From Arthrobacter sp. PsM3 (GTDB taxonomy: Bacteria; Actinomycetota; Actinomycetes; Actinomycetales; Micrococcaceae), in contig NZ_JARUXE010000001.1 of NCBI RefSeq assembly GCF_030433895.1, forward strand, positions 1 through 64,000: DNA of 64,000 nucleotides, read 5' to 3'. Under the pieces are notes generated by a model, which saw nothing but the letters and a program-made list of their open reading frames with translations, ran no database searches and had not been told where the DNA came from. The position numbers and the translations under genes are program-made. Shown one piece after another: positions 26,686 through 35,370 of this stretch (its first letter is position 1; each line of letters begins with the position of its first letter).

Positions 26686-28050
26686 ATGATTCGAGGGCGG
26701 GTTGGGAATATGAGCATGCGGCCGGGCAGCCGTCCCATCACGCAGCTTTCGGACCTGAGGTTTTCTGCGCCGGCGGAGTACGCACGGGCCCTCCGCAAGG
26801 CGCACGAGGCCACGGTTTCGGGCACGCCAAGTCCGCATTTGTCTCCGTCCCTCGTCAAGTCCTGGCAGCGTTCCCTGGCTTTGGGCATCAATCCGGACCA
26901 GCACCGCCCGGTTCACCGGCACGAAGTTTCCGAGGCGCGCTCGCTCAGTGCCGGCCACAGGCTTTCCGCCGTGATGCCCGCTCTGTCGCAGTTGCTGGCC
27001 GATGAGACGGCTACCGGGCGGCACCTGTTGATCGTCACCGATCATCAGGGTGAAGTGCTGTGGCGCGTGGGCAGCAAGCAGGCCTTGAAACTTGCTGACT
27101 CGCTGGAGTTCGTGGAGGGTGCCGACTGGTCCGAATCCGGGGTCGGTACCAACGCTATTAGCGAGGCACTGGTGACGGGCGCCCCGGCGCAGCTGTTCTC
27201 GGCCGAACACCTCGTGCGGACGCACCACGATTGGGCCTGCACGGCGTCCCCGATCCGGGACCCTTTGACCGGCGAGGTTGTTGGCGTCCTGGACGTTTCC
27301 GGCCCGTATGAATCAGTCACGCCGGACAGCCTTCGCCTGGTGCGCTGTGGCGTGCGGCTGGCTGAGGAGCTGTTGAAGTCCGCGGCCCCTCCCGTCGGTG
27401 CCGGCGGCAGGACCTGGAGCGCCGCCGGGTTCGCTGGTGGGCGTTCCGAGGCCGGTGCCCGGTCACAGCTGGTGCTGCAGTTGCTGGGGGACGCGCCATC
27501 TGCGGCGCTCGACGGCGGCACCCGCCGGCCGCTGACACTGCGCCGCGCCGAAATCCTGGCCCTGCTGGCCTCCCGCACCCAGGGGTGGAGCGCCGATGAA
27601 CTGGCCTACGAGATCCATGGCGACGCGGGCACCGCTGCAGCCATCCGGACCGAGATGCACCGGGTACGCAGCATCTTGGGCAATGTGGTGGAAGCGAACC
27701 CCTACCGTTTCTCGTCCGCCGTCACGGTGGTGACGGATGCCTCGATCGTGGCTGGCCATCTGCGCGACGGCCGGGTGGCGGAAGCCGTTGCGGCCTACCC
27801 TGCCAAGCTCCTCAACCGTTCGGGCAACCTCGCCGTCGGGTTCATGCGCGATGAGCTCAATGAAGCCGTCGGCGCCTCCGTCCGGGCCAGCGGTGACGCC
27901 CGGTTGATGCTGCAGTGGTGCACCAGCGACATGGGCTCCTCGGATACGGCTGCCGCAGCGACTGCGGCCGCATTGCTGGGACCCCAGGATCCACGCTGCC
28001 AGCTGGTGAGCGCACGGATGGAACGGGTCGACCGGGAGCTGCGAGCCTGA
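26686..28050 (+). CDS. GAF-domain transcriptional regulator, AcoR-like without AAA domain
   Basis: 454 residues. The N-terminal half (LSPSLVKSWQRSLALGINPDQ, then a GAF domain with DWSESGVGTNAISEAL and DPLTGEVVGVLDVSG) is the sensor region of AcoR-type activators. The sigma-54 AAA+ module is absent, as usual in actinobacterial members. The C-terminus has a winged-helix-like segment (LTLRRAEILALLASRTQGWSADELAYEIHGD). It is divergent from the monooxygenase gene, with a 175-base gap holding two GGGTTACA repeats 12 bp apart near 26598-26616. It probably activates the monooxygenase/dehydrogenase genes. The start could be the ATG at 26686 or 26710. Confidence 0.85.
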   Translation: MIRGRVGNMSMRPGSRPITQLSDLRFSAPAEYARALRKAHEATVSGTPSPHLSPSLVKSWQRSLALGINPDQHRPVHRHEVSEARSLSAGHRLSAVMPALSQLLADETATGRHLLIVTDHQGEVLWRVGSKQALKLADSLEFVEGADWSESGVGTNAISEALVTGAPAQLFSAEHLVRTHHDWACTASPIRDPLTGEVVGVLDVSGPYESVTPDSLRLVRCGVRLAEELLKSAAPPVGAGGRTWSAAGFAGGRSEAGARSQLVLQLLGDAPSAALDGGTRRPLTLRRAEILALLASRTQGWSADELAYEIHGDAGTAAAIRTEMHRVRSILGNVVEANPYRFSSAVTVVTDASIVAGHLRDGRVAEAVAAYPAKLLNRSGNLAVGFMRDELNEAVGASVRASGDARLMLQWCTSDMGSSDTAAAATAAALLGPQDPRCQLVSARMERVDRELRA

Positions 28051-28084
28051 GCGCTGCGCCATTGGCGTCGTGTTGGTCCCGATG

Positions 28085-29026
28085 CTAGGGAGCCGGCGGC
28101 ACGACGCCGGGGCACCCTTGGCCTTGCGGGTTGCGGAGGCAGTCGTCAGCGTAGTTCCGGGTGATGGAGCGCCAGACGCTCACGGTCTGCGGCGGTGAGC
28201 TGAACTGCCCCTGGCCCGGGATGGGCAAAGGCGGGCCTCCATTGACGGAGTAAGTCCCTTGGAAATGCGTCGTCAGCACCACCGGGAAGTCTCCGGTCTG
28301 GGTGTAGATGTGGCTGGTGGCTGTCTTTTCGCCCCAGCGGTCCTGCGGGAGAGATCCACCCGCCGAGGTCTGCGGCCCCAGCGAGGTGCCGTCGCCGTAA
28401 TTCCAGGTGTACTGGACGGGCTTGGCAACGACGTGAACTTTCTGCGTCAGTAGGGTGATGTCGAATTGCTGCTCCGCGGCGGCCGCGAAGAAGTTGGTCT
28501 CGGCACCGCGCAGGGTATGTGGGCTCGGCTGAGCCGTGACAGATCCTGCAGCGATGGGCAGCCTCTGGAACTCCGTTTGGATCATGGCGGCGATCCTGGG
28601 CAGCAAATCCTCCGGCTTGGGATCGAAAAGACACGTGGGCCCGGAGTGAAAGCTCCACGTCGGGTTTGGCACGCCAGCCGGGGCCTTCAGCCACACGACT
28701 GGAATTCCGTCCTTGCCGTCGGGGCCGTTCTTGCAGTCCACGACGACAGCCAGGCACTTTGTATCGAAGTCGCCGCCGCCCAGATGGCACTGCAGCTCGT
28801 ACTTGTATTGGTATGGATCGGAGGCTACGGTCCCGGGCTCAGCCCAGATAAAGTCTCCTGACCCAGGGTCCAATGTCCATGCCCCGACGGTTACAGCTCC
28901 CGGAACCCAAGTGCCCTTGACTGGCTTCCCATCCGCTCCGTCGTTGGCCATACCCGCGTTGAAGGAGGTTCCTGCAAACACTGCCAGGAGAAATAATCCG
29001 ACGTCGAGGCGAGCCGTCCCCCTCAT
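28085..29026 (-). CDS. Secreted PKD-domain-like protein of unknown function
   Basis: 313 residues. A signal peptide is likely (LDVGLFLLAVFAGTSFNAGMA). The C-terminal half has a PKD-like block: PVQYTWNYGDGTSLGPQTSAGG and TATSHIYTQTGDFPVVLTT. Two Cys pairs (LQCHLGG with KCLAVVVDCKNG) may form disulfides. It starts 2 bases after the stop of the DUF6318 lipoprotein, so the two are an operon and probably act together at the cell surface. The function is unknown. Confidence 0.8.
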   Translation of the reverse strand: MRGTARLDVGLFLLAVFAGTSFNAGMANDGADGKPVKGTWVPGAVTVGAWTLDPGSGDFIWAEPGTVASDPYQYKYELQCHLGGGDFDTKCLAVVVDCKNGPDGKDGIPVVWLKAPAGVPNPTWSFHSGPTCLFDPKPEDLLPRIAAMIQTEFQRLPIAAGSVTAQPSPHTLRGAETNFFAAAAEQQFDITLLTQKVHVVAKPVQYTWNYGDGTSLGPQTSAGGSLPQDRWGEKTATSHIYTQTGDFPVVLTTHFQGTYSVNGGPPLPIPGQGQFSSPPQTVSVWRSITRNYADDCLRNPQGQGCPGVVPPAP

Positions 29027-29028
29027 GA

Positions 29029-29685
29029 CTATCCCGCGATCGGCTGAATATTGTTTACGTACCAGGACCCGTTCCTAAAGACCGCCAGCATTAGGTTGCC
29101 CGTATCTTCCGGTTTGGGATCCGCGCTATCGAGACTGCCGTCGGCGTTGTAATAGGACAGAGCCTGTTGCGACACCTGTATCGCCACCTGATAGTTGCCG
29201 TCGGACGTAACCCGGAATCTCGTCGATATGGATGGGGTATCGAGTCTTCCTCCAACCAACCACCGGCCGTCACTGTGCCACCCCGTCAACACTTTCTTGG
29301 CATGTTCGCAGGCTTCACAACCTGAACTGGTTGTGGCCTCAAGGCGGCTAGCGTCGCCCGTCTCATACCCGTAGCTCAGCAACTGAAACCAGTACCGCGC
29401 GAATGCCTCCAGCCCTTCCTTCGTCTCGGCCTTCGCAGCGTCCGGCAGAACGGGGACCGGCACGTTCTCCGCCCTGCCCGAGGCATCGGCCGGTTTATAG
29501 CTGGCCGATGGCGAGGGGGTGGCGGTAGGTGTAGGCGACGCCGTCGGACTCGAGGACCCGGGTGCGGCCGTTGCACCCGGCGTTGTTCCCCCGGCGGTAC
29601 AGGCGGCGACCGGGAACAGGGACAGAGCGACCATGGCTGCGCAAACGCGTCTGCGGCGGACGAAAGATGGAGTGCGAGATGTCAT
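29029..29685 (-). CDS. DUF6318 family lipoprotein
   Basis: 218 residues. The signal peptide ends in a lipobox (FPVAACTAGG), followed by a Ser/Thr/Pro-rich spacer of about 45 residues. The folded region begins at about 80 with GLEAFARYWFQLLSYGYETGD and SGCEACEHAKKVLTGW, whose CxxC is characteristic of the DUF6318 family. It would be anchored to the outer face of the membrane. The function is unknown, but the pairing with a PKD-like secreted protein is a useful context clue. Base composition is a little less GC-rich than the surroundings. Confidence 0.85.
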   Translation of the reverse strand: MTSRTPSFVRRRRVCAAMVALSLFPVAACTAGGTTPGATAAPGSSSPTASPTPTATPSPSASYKPADASGRAENVPVPVLPDAAKAETKEGLEAFARYWFQLLSYGYETGDASRLEATTSSGCEACEHAKKVLTGWHSDGRWLVGGRLDTPSISTRFRVTSDGNYQVAIQVSQQALSYYNADGSLDSADPKPEDTGNLMLAVFRNGSWYVNNIQPIAG

Positions 29686-30057
29686 GGTCAGCTATTCCCC
29701 CCGATAGAAATCAAGACGCCTGAAGCCAAACAATGACTTAAGGGTAACTGACATCACATTTTGGACATCCAAGTTATCCACAGGTGCTCGATTGAGCGCC
29801 CGGGCGGCCAACTTCCCAAACCACAAGGGCGGCGGGACCGCCTCACTGAAGGAGCGGATCAGCCTGCACCGCTGCCGGCAACCCCAGAAAATCCAGAGCG
29901 ACCGTTTGAAGGCGAACGGCATCAGCCTACGGATGAGGTCCGACAATTCGCGCGAGCCTGATCGCTTCGCCGCAAATGCTCCGCCTCACAGCGACTCAGA
30001 TCGACTTTCCCGCCCCAGCCTCTGGCATTTTTCTACATAGGCCAGAACAATGAACCC
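29686..30057. other. 372-bp gap without a supported gene
   Basis: Relatively AT-rich at its left end. A single TTATCCACA (29774-29782) matches the DnaA-box consensus, but there are no further copies or AT-rich repeats, so it is not an origin. An 84-codon minus-strand frame (29692-29946) has no family resemblance or ribosome site and is not called. The promoters of the two flanking divergent genes must lie here, but no clear -35/-10 pair stands out. Confidence 0.5.
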
Positions 30058-30492
30058 ATGATGTTCGAACATGCAGACGAGAACCCCATCCTGATCCTTG
30101 ATGACGACCAGAGCTGGAAGCTGATTGAAGGCACCAAGCACGGCAGGCTCGTGGTCATCGTGGGCGGCGAACCGGATATCTTTCCGGTGAACTACGCCGT
30201 GAGCGGCAGGAAGCTTTATCTCCGGACTGCCCCCGGCAACAAACTCGCTGAACTGACCATCAATTCCAAGGTGTTGTTTGAAACGGACGGCATTCTCTCC
30301 GACGAGGCGTGGTCGATCGTCCTGCGGGGCACGGCCCGGGTGTTGGAACAGTCTGCCGATATCGCGGCGGCAGAGGCCCTGGGGCTCAAGCCGTGGGTGC
30401 CCACCCTGAAGGACTTCTACGTCGAGATCGCGCCCACCTCCGTAAGCGGGCGCCACTTCCAATTCGGCGAGCACCCTGAGCGGGAGATCTAA
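30058..30492 (+). CDS. Pyridoxamine 5'-phosphate oxidase family protein
   Basis: 144 residues with the split-barrel flavin-binding fold: LIEGTKHGRLVVIVGGEPDIFPVNYAVSGRKLYLRTAPGNKLAELTINSKVLFETD is typical of the small PPOX/F420-like group. The C-terminal segment ends in RHFQFGEH. Related proteins bind FMN or F420; a true PdxH role is unlikely for this size. It stands alone upstream of vsr. Substrate and cofactor cannot be told from sequence. Confidence 0.85.
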   Translation: MMFEHADENPILILDDDQSWKLIEGTKHGRLVVIVGGEPDIFPVNYAVSGRKLYLRTAPGNKLAELTINSKVLFETDGILSDEAWSIVLRGTARVLEQSADIAAAEALGLKPWVPTLKDFYVEIAPTSVSGRHFQFGEHPEREI

Positions 30493-30527
30493 CAAGCGGG
30501 CTCCGGAAGCCCGCCTAGACTTAAACC

Positions 30528-30959
30528 ATGGCGGACAAGCTGACACCCGAGCGGCGCAGCTGGAACATGTCCCGCATCCGCGGGAAGAACACCCAGCCCG
30601 AACTGCTGGTCCGAAAGCTGCTCCACGCCAAGGGCTACCGCTACCGGCTGCACGGCAGCGCCCGCGGGGGACGGCTCCCCGGCAACCCGGACCTGGTCTT
30701 TGCCGGCCGCCACAAAGTCATCTTCGTCAACGGCTGCTTCTGGCATTTCCATGACTGCAGGGTCGGGCAGCACGCGCCCAAGGCCAATGCGGAGTTCTGG
30801 GAAACCAAGCGCACACGCACGCGGAACCGCGACGCCGAACAACGCCATCAGCTGGAGCGCTCAGGCTGGGAAGTCCTCACCGTCTGGGAGTGCGAACTCA
30901 AGGATCGCTCGGCGCTGGAAAAGCAGCTGGATGATTTCCTCCGGGGAACAGCCGCATAG
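30528..30959 (+). CDS. vsr: Very short patch repair endonuclease (Vsr)
   Basis: 143 residues. MSRIRGKNTQPELLVRKLLHAKGYRYRLH is the Vsr N-terminal block. LPGNPDLVF carries the catalytic Asp, and KVIFVNGCFWHFHDC the metal/zinc-site residues. Vsr nicks 5' of T in T:G mismatches left by deamination of 5-methylcytosine, and is usually found beside its cytosine methyltransferase. No methyltransferase is present in this window; instead a McrBC-type system follows after one small gene. A short ARGGR insertion precedes the LPG motif. Confidence 0.93.
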   Translation: MADKLTPERRSWNMSRIRGKNTQPELLVRKLLHAKGYRYRLHGSARGGRLPGNPDLVFAGRHKVIFVNGCFWHFHDCRVGQHAPKANAEFWETKRTRTRNRDAEQRHQLERSGWEVLTVWECELKDRSALEKQLDDFLRGTAA

Positions 30960-31121
30960 GCCGGTCGCCTCGCTGCTGGCGGAAGTCGTTTTAGCGACAT
31001 CATGAAGAGAGCTCAGCACTACCAGACAGACTGGCCTGCCTCGGGTAATATCCCAATCTGGGGACAAGGACCCTACCCGGGTCCGCACTTACCGTTTTAA
31101 TTCACCACGGGAGAGCGTGAG

Positions 31122-31412
31122 ATGCCGAACTTGCTGAAGTCCAACGCGTCGCTGAACACAGTTCGGCCACCGAAGTCCTCCCAGGAATCCTGGGCCCAGG
31201 AGTGCCGGCGGTCCGCAGATGGCGAGCATGACCTTAGCCCGCTGCGTCGGCAGGTGTCCGCGATCATCGACGCGATTCTCGCTGATACCACGCCCGAAGA
31301 AGCCCCGGTGCGTGAGAAGCTTCGCTGGCATGTCGCCAACAACCCCGGCCAGCCGGAAAAAGCCCTCTTGAGCCACCTTCTGGCCGTGTCGGCGGAACAG
31401 CAAGCCAGCTGA
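31122..31412 (+). CDS. 96-aa protein of unknown function between vsr and mcrBC
   Basis: An ATG with GGGAGAG upstream starts a 96-codon frame. It is hydrophilic, with a Ser/Asn-rich first third and a helical second half (LRRQVSAIIDAILADTTPEEAP, then EKLRWHVANNPGQPEKALLSHLLAVSAEQQ). No known family is recognised. It is convergent with mcrC, 21 bases away, and sits inside the Vsr-McrBC group, so an accessory defence role is possible but unsupported by motif. Confidence 0.6.
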   Translation: MPNLLKSNASLNTVRPPKSSQESWAQECRRSADGEHDLSPLRRQVSAIIDAILADTTPEEAPVREKLRWHVANNPGQPEKALLSHLLAVSAEQQAS

Positions 31413-31433
31413 CTGCGGCTCCCCCGAAGCGCG

Positions 31434-32711
31434 TCAGCGGTTGATGGTCGCCTGACGCACCACTTCGCCCCAGGACTGCTGCGCGAGGTCCGCCACGGAG
31501 GCCAGGATTTCCGCTGGCGGCTTCGACAGGTCCAGCGGGAATTCCACCACGTCGATGTCAGTGTTGAGGATCCGGCGCAGTTTGAGCTCTCCCGAGCCGG
31601 GGTACACAAGCCATGCCGTCGGCACCCGCAGCGAGGTGCAATACGCGAGCATCCGGTAGTGGTCCCCCGACAGGGACGCGCCGGTATCGGTCGCGGCCCG
31701 ATACTTCGCGTCGTAGACCATCGCCGGCCGGCCTCCCAGCAGGTGGACCGCTCCTGGCTGCACCACGATCCGGTCCGTATCGCGGACGGCCTCATTGAGC
31801 AGGGCGTTGTAGCGCAGCCGCATCTCCCCCGGGTATGCCGCCATGGCCTCGCGGAGCGCCGTCCCGACGAAGTCCTCGAACACCGTGGACATGTCCACCA
31901 CAAACGACGCTGACTGCTGCGTGCCGTCGCCGGCCTCCGCCGAAGCATGGCGCAGGATCACCTCGGCGAGCCGCAGCGCGGCCTGGTACCGGGTGTTCAT
32001 CCGGCTGGCGCGCCACACCGGCAGGGGTGCGCCGGACTGCAGCCGGGTCACGGCCGCGAGCTTGCCCTTGAGCTGGCGGAGCCGGCTCAGCACCTCCGGC
32101 CGGACCCCCGGGACCTGGGACATCCGTTCCAGCGCAGCCCGCAGGATGCGGTTCTCCGCGATGTCCCCGGTGAACTCGTCATAGGAAACTTCGAGGGGAA
32201 CCAGCATGCCGGGCCGGCGCGAAATCTGGTCCGAGATCCGGATCCGGCCTTTGACCGTCCGGAGGGATTCCTCCACATTAACGTAGCCCTGCAGCACACC
32301 GCGGCTAAGCGCCCGGTCCGCAAGCTGGGCCAGCGACTCGGCCAGTGCGCTCCACAGGTCCGCTTCCTCGACCGCTGCGACGCAATCCTCCCGGAAGCCC
32401 TGGTCCCCGGCGTAGCCGAGCAGGAACAGCAGCCGGTCCAGGCCAAGCCGTTCCTTGGGCCGCACCTCGAGCTGCACTGTGGGAGTGCGCACCGAGCCGA
32501 CCTTCCCCACAGGCTCGATCCGGAACAAACCCATCCCCATGGGCGAGGCATTGGCCAGGCCGCTGCCATTGACGTAGGCCGCACTGGCAGGGTCAAGCCG
32601 TTCCACGACGCCCCGGGACAGCTCGTCAAGGACGATCCGGCGGACCGGCTTGGAGCCCGGCGCCGTGCGGCTGGCCGGCCCCGGCTGGCTAGACGCGCGC
32701 AAGGCGGTCAA
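31434..32711 (-). CDS. mcrC: McrC-type subunit of a modified-DNA restriction system
   Basis: 425 residues. The C-terminal nuclease has HLLGGRPAMVYDAKYRA, the PD-(D/E)xK core (Asp, then D-x-K). The middle has SPMGMGLFRIEPVGKVG and the conserved GYAGD region of McrC N-terminal domains, and GRIRISDQISRR is also typical. McrC supplies the nuclease that McrB, a GTP-driven AAA+ ring, activates on methylated DNA. The TTG start at 32711 overlaps mcrB by 23 bases, so the exact start is uncertain but coupling is clear. Confidence 0.88.
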   Translation of the reverse strand: MTALRASSQPGPASRTAPGSKPVRRIVLDELSRGVVERLDPASAAYVNGSGLANASPMGMGLFRIEPVGKVGSVRTPTVQLEVRPKERLGLDRLLFLLGYAGDQGFREDCVAAVEEADLWSALAESLAQLADRALSRGVLQGYVNVEESLRTVKGRIRISDQISRRPGMLVPLEVSYDEFTGDIAENRILRAALERMSQVPGVRPEVLSRLRQLKGKLAAVTRLQSGAPLPVWRASRMNTRYQAALRLAEVILRHASAEAGDGTQQSASFVVDMSTVFEDFVGTALREAMAAYPGEMRLRYNALLNEAVRDTDRIVVQPGAVHLLGGRPAMVYDAKYRAATDTGASLSGDHYRMLAYCTSLRVPTAWLVYPGSGELKLRRILNTDIDVVEFPLDLSKPPAEILASVADLAQQSWGEVVRQATINR

Positions 32712-34920
32712 GCAACTGGTCCAGCCCGAACCGCTCCTCCAACTGCGCGCGGTTCAGCTGGCCGTGGTAATGCTCCTCCAGCAGCGGCATCAGCTCGTAC
32801 TTCCAGATCCGGCGCAGGCCCTTGGGCGTCTGCGCGGACGGTTTCATGAAGTAGGACGGACCGATCATCAGGTCCCGGTCCCATTCATCGATGGCATCGT
32901 TGAGCGCGTCCATCAGCAGGGCCGGCGTCGTGTCCAGCTCCCGGGCCTGCAGGAACCGCAGCAGCGATCCCTTCACCGGCTCCGTCTTGGGGTGGAGCTC
33001 GATGAAGGAGAAGCGGCGGCGGATGGCTGCATCCATCATCGCGATGGACCGGTCCGCGGTGTTCATGGTGCCGATGATGTAGAGGTTGTCCGGCAGCGTG
33101 AAGGGCTCGTTGGGGCTGTACTGCAGGTAGATCCGGTCGTCGCGGTACTCCAGCAGGAAATACAGCTCGCCGAAGACCTTCGCGAGGTTGGCCCGGTTCA
33201 TCTCATCGATGATCAGGAAATACGGCTTGCTCTCGTTCCCCGGCTTGGCGGCCTCTTCGGCGATCCGGCGCAGCGGCCCCGCCACGAGTTTGAAGGACAC
33301 CTGGCCTTCCTCGGTTTTGTCCGGACGGAAGCCCTCGAAGAAGTCCTCATAGGCATACGAGGGGTGGAACTGCACCAGCTTGACGCGCTCATCGGTGGTG
33401 TCTCCGGCGAGCTGGGCGGCCAGGTGCTTGGCCAGGTAGGTTTTGCCGGTGCCGGGCGGGCCATACAGCACCAACTGGCGGTTCTCCTCCAGCAGTTCGG
33501 CGATTTCCTGGAGCGGCTCGAGGTCCATGTGCAGCGACGCGGCGAATTCCGGCGTCAGCGGGCGGAACCCCTCACAGACAGGTTCGACGACGGCGGCCGG
33601 CTCGGCGCCTTCGTCCGTCTCGGCTTCCGCTTCGGCGGGAAGCAGCGCCTCCAGGGCCTGGATGACGCGCGTGATGTCCACGACGATGCCGGAGGTGGCC
33701 AGCTGCCGCTGCACGTGGCGGGGCAGCTCGGTCATGCTGTGGGTTTCGTCGAACCAGCGGACCTTCCGGCGCAGCCGGCGGTTGGCCTCGTGGTGTTCGG
33801 GCTCGCCCAGGACCACACCCACCCGGACGGTGCCGGCGCTCTGGTACAGGGCCAGGTCGCCGGGCTTCATGACGGTCAGGAAGGCGAAGACGGCGGTTTT
33901 CGTGTCCTCCCGCTCGACGTAGCCGAGGTGCTTGTAGTCCTCATCCACGGCGTGCTGGACCAGCCCGGCGCTGACGCCGGGGTCCAGCAGGCGGAGGTGC
34001 TCGACGTCGAGCGTCACCCGCTCCTCGGATTGCCAGCTGCCGAGCAGGTCGGCGTTGTCGTGGTGGGTGCGCAGCAGCCAGGCCCGCCGCCCGGGGTCGC
34101 CCACCTTCCGCCACTGGCTGACCAGCTGCCGGGAGTACCAGTCGATCCGCTGGCCGGCCTGTTCGTCGAGGTGCAGCCGGATGCGGTGGATGTCCGCGGA
34201 GATGTCCTCGTCGCTGTCGCCCTTCGCGCCGCCCACGAGGGAGGCGAAGGCGTCACGGATTTCCTGGCGTTCGACGTCGGCCACCACGGGCTCGAAGTAG
34301 CTGGGCCAGACCAGGAACTCGATGCTGCGGCGGATGGCCGGCTGGTCACCGGGCGTGCCGGCAACGAGCTGGTGGAAGGCCAGCGGGTCCTTGACCGCTG
34401 CGGCGACGGCGCCGGCCGGACGCCGGGCGACGTGCTGCACGAACCGGCACAGCCACTTCAGGTGGTCCCAAATGGTCCAGTTGAACTCCGCGGTGCGGTC
34501 CCGGATGACACCGTGGTCCGTCATGCCCGCGAACAGCTCATCCGGCAGTTCCAGCGGCGGCTCCAGCCAGGAGGCGGCTTCGGCGACGCGCGCGCGTTTG
34601 ACCTTGAGGGATTTCACCTCGTGCGCCAACGGCAGGGACTGCAGGAAGAGCAGCTCGACGGCCAGCTGCTTGGCACCCCGGGAGGCGTCCTGGAGGTTTT
34701 GCCGCAGGTTGGTCATCATGGGAGCTTTGGGGTCCGGGACCCCGCGCTCGAGGCGGTGGAGCAGCTCCGCGGCAGCGGGCACCGACCAGGTTTTGGTGCG
34801 TCCGTCCAGGGCCGACGCCTTACCGTGCAGCCCCGGCCCCAAGACGAACCACGCCGCGTCCTCGATCTCCTTGGAGATGCCGAGGGCGCGGTGCATGGCA
34901 GGCTTTTTGGCTGGGGTCAT
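32689..34920 (-). CDS. mcrB: McrB-type AAA+ GTPase of a modified-DNA restriction system
   Basis: 743 residues. The N-terminal 450 are family-specific and would read the DNA; the stretch FLTVMKPGDLALYQSAGTVRVGVVLGEPEH (about 335-365) resembles a small beta-barrel reader of the EVE/PUA kind. The AAA+ domain has Walker A LYGPPGTGKTYLAK at about 486, Walker B YFLIIDEMNRANLAKVFGELY, and the McrB signature IGTMNTADRSIAMMDAAIRRRF. Escherichia McrB recognises methylcytosine in RmC sites; specificity here is unknown because the N-terminal domain differs. It forms an operon with mcrC. Confidence 0.92.
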   Translation of the reverse strand: MTPAKKPAMHRALGISKEIEDAAWFVLGPGLHGKASALDGRTKTWSVPAAAELLHRLERGVPDPKAPMMTNLRQNLQDASRGAKQLAVELLFLQSLPLAHEVKSLKVKRARVAEAASWLEPPLELPDELFAGMTDHGVIRDRTAEFNWTIWDHLKWLCRFVQHVARRPAGAVAAAVKDPLAFHQLVAGTPGDQPAIRRSIEFLVWPSYFEPVVADVERQEIRDAFASLVGGAKGDSDEDISADIHRIRLHLDEQAGQRIDWYSRQLVSQWRKVGDPGRRAWLLRTHHDNADLLGSWQSEERVTLDVEHLRLLDPGVSAGLVQHAVDEDYKHLGYVEREDTKTAVFAFLTVMKPGDLALYQSAGTVRVGVVLGEPEHHEANRRLRRKVRWFDETHSMTELPRHVQRQLATSGIVVDITRVIQALEALLPAEAEAETDEGAEPAAVVEPVCEGFRPLTPEFAASLHMDLEPLQEIAELLEENRQLVLYGPPGTGKTYLAKHLAAQLAGDTTDERVKLVQFHPSYAYEDFFEGFRPDKTEEGQVSFKLVAGPLRRIAEEAAKPGNESKPYFLIIDEMNRANLAKVFGELYFLLEYRDDRIYLQYSPNEPFTLPDNLYIIGTMNTADRSIAMMDAAIRRRFSFIELHPKTEPVKGSLLRFLQARELDTTPALLMDALNDAIDEWDRDLMIGPSYFMKPSAQTPKGLRRIWKYELMPLLEEHYHGQLNRAQLEERFGLDQLLDRLARV

Positions 34921-35013
34921 GCCTTCAATTTACAGGCTTAAGCTGGACGCCCGCATCATGGGGCGCCCCCAAAGTTACTGCCCGGTAGCTCCGCGCGGAG
35001 GCGGGACGGCGTG

Positions 35014-35292
35014 CTACTTGGCAGCAGGGGTCCGCTTGACGCCGAACGTGAAGTAGCTGCCCGGGCCGATGAAGTTGACCAGGGTGGCCAGCCGCCACAA
35101 CGTCTTGCTGCCGCGGATCTGTTCGGCCGGGCGGTGTGAGATGTCGCGCTGGGCTGCGAACAGGAGCGAGAGCTGGACGATGGCGGCCGTAATCGTGCCG
35201 AACTTCGCCATCGGCGAGAGTTCCTTCCAGGTCTTCTTCCGGGCGTTCCTCCTGCGCTTGTGCGCCATGATCTGTGCTCGTTTGTTCACCAT
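35014..35292 (-). CDS. Small membrane protein with PLD-nuclease-N-like segment
   Basis: 92 residues; the ATG at 35292 has AAGGAG 8 bases upstream. The N-terminal 25 residues are strongly basic (KRRRNARKKTWKEL), followed by a hydrophobic segment (KFGTITAAIVQLSLLFAA) and a second near the end (LWRLATLVNFIGPGSYFTFG). The second resembles the short PLDc_N membrane motif. It is found as an isolated gene and its function is unknown. Confidence 0.7.
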   Translation of the reverse strand: MVNKRAQIMAHKRRRNARKKTWKELSPMAKFGTITAAIVQLSLLFAAQRDISHRPAEQIRGSKTLWRLATLVNFIGPGSYFTFGVKRTPAAK

Positions 35293-35370
35293 GATTAGTA
35301 CTCCTTGGCTTCCGGGCTGACTGCCCGCGGGTTGTTCATTCTAGGGACGAACGGTGGGCCGAGGTAGAGG

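Noticed and set aside
29774..29782. DnaA box TTATCCACA as part of an origin
   Set aside because: It is single, with no AT-rich region, no dnaA/dnaN and no further boxes.
29692..29946. 84-codon minus-strand ORF
   Set aside because: No ribosome site, no family resemblance, and codon use unlike the neighbours.
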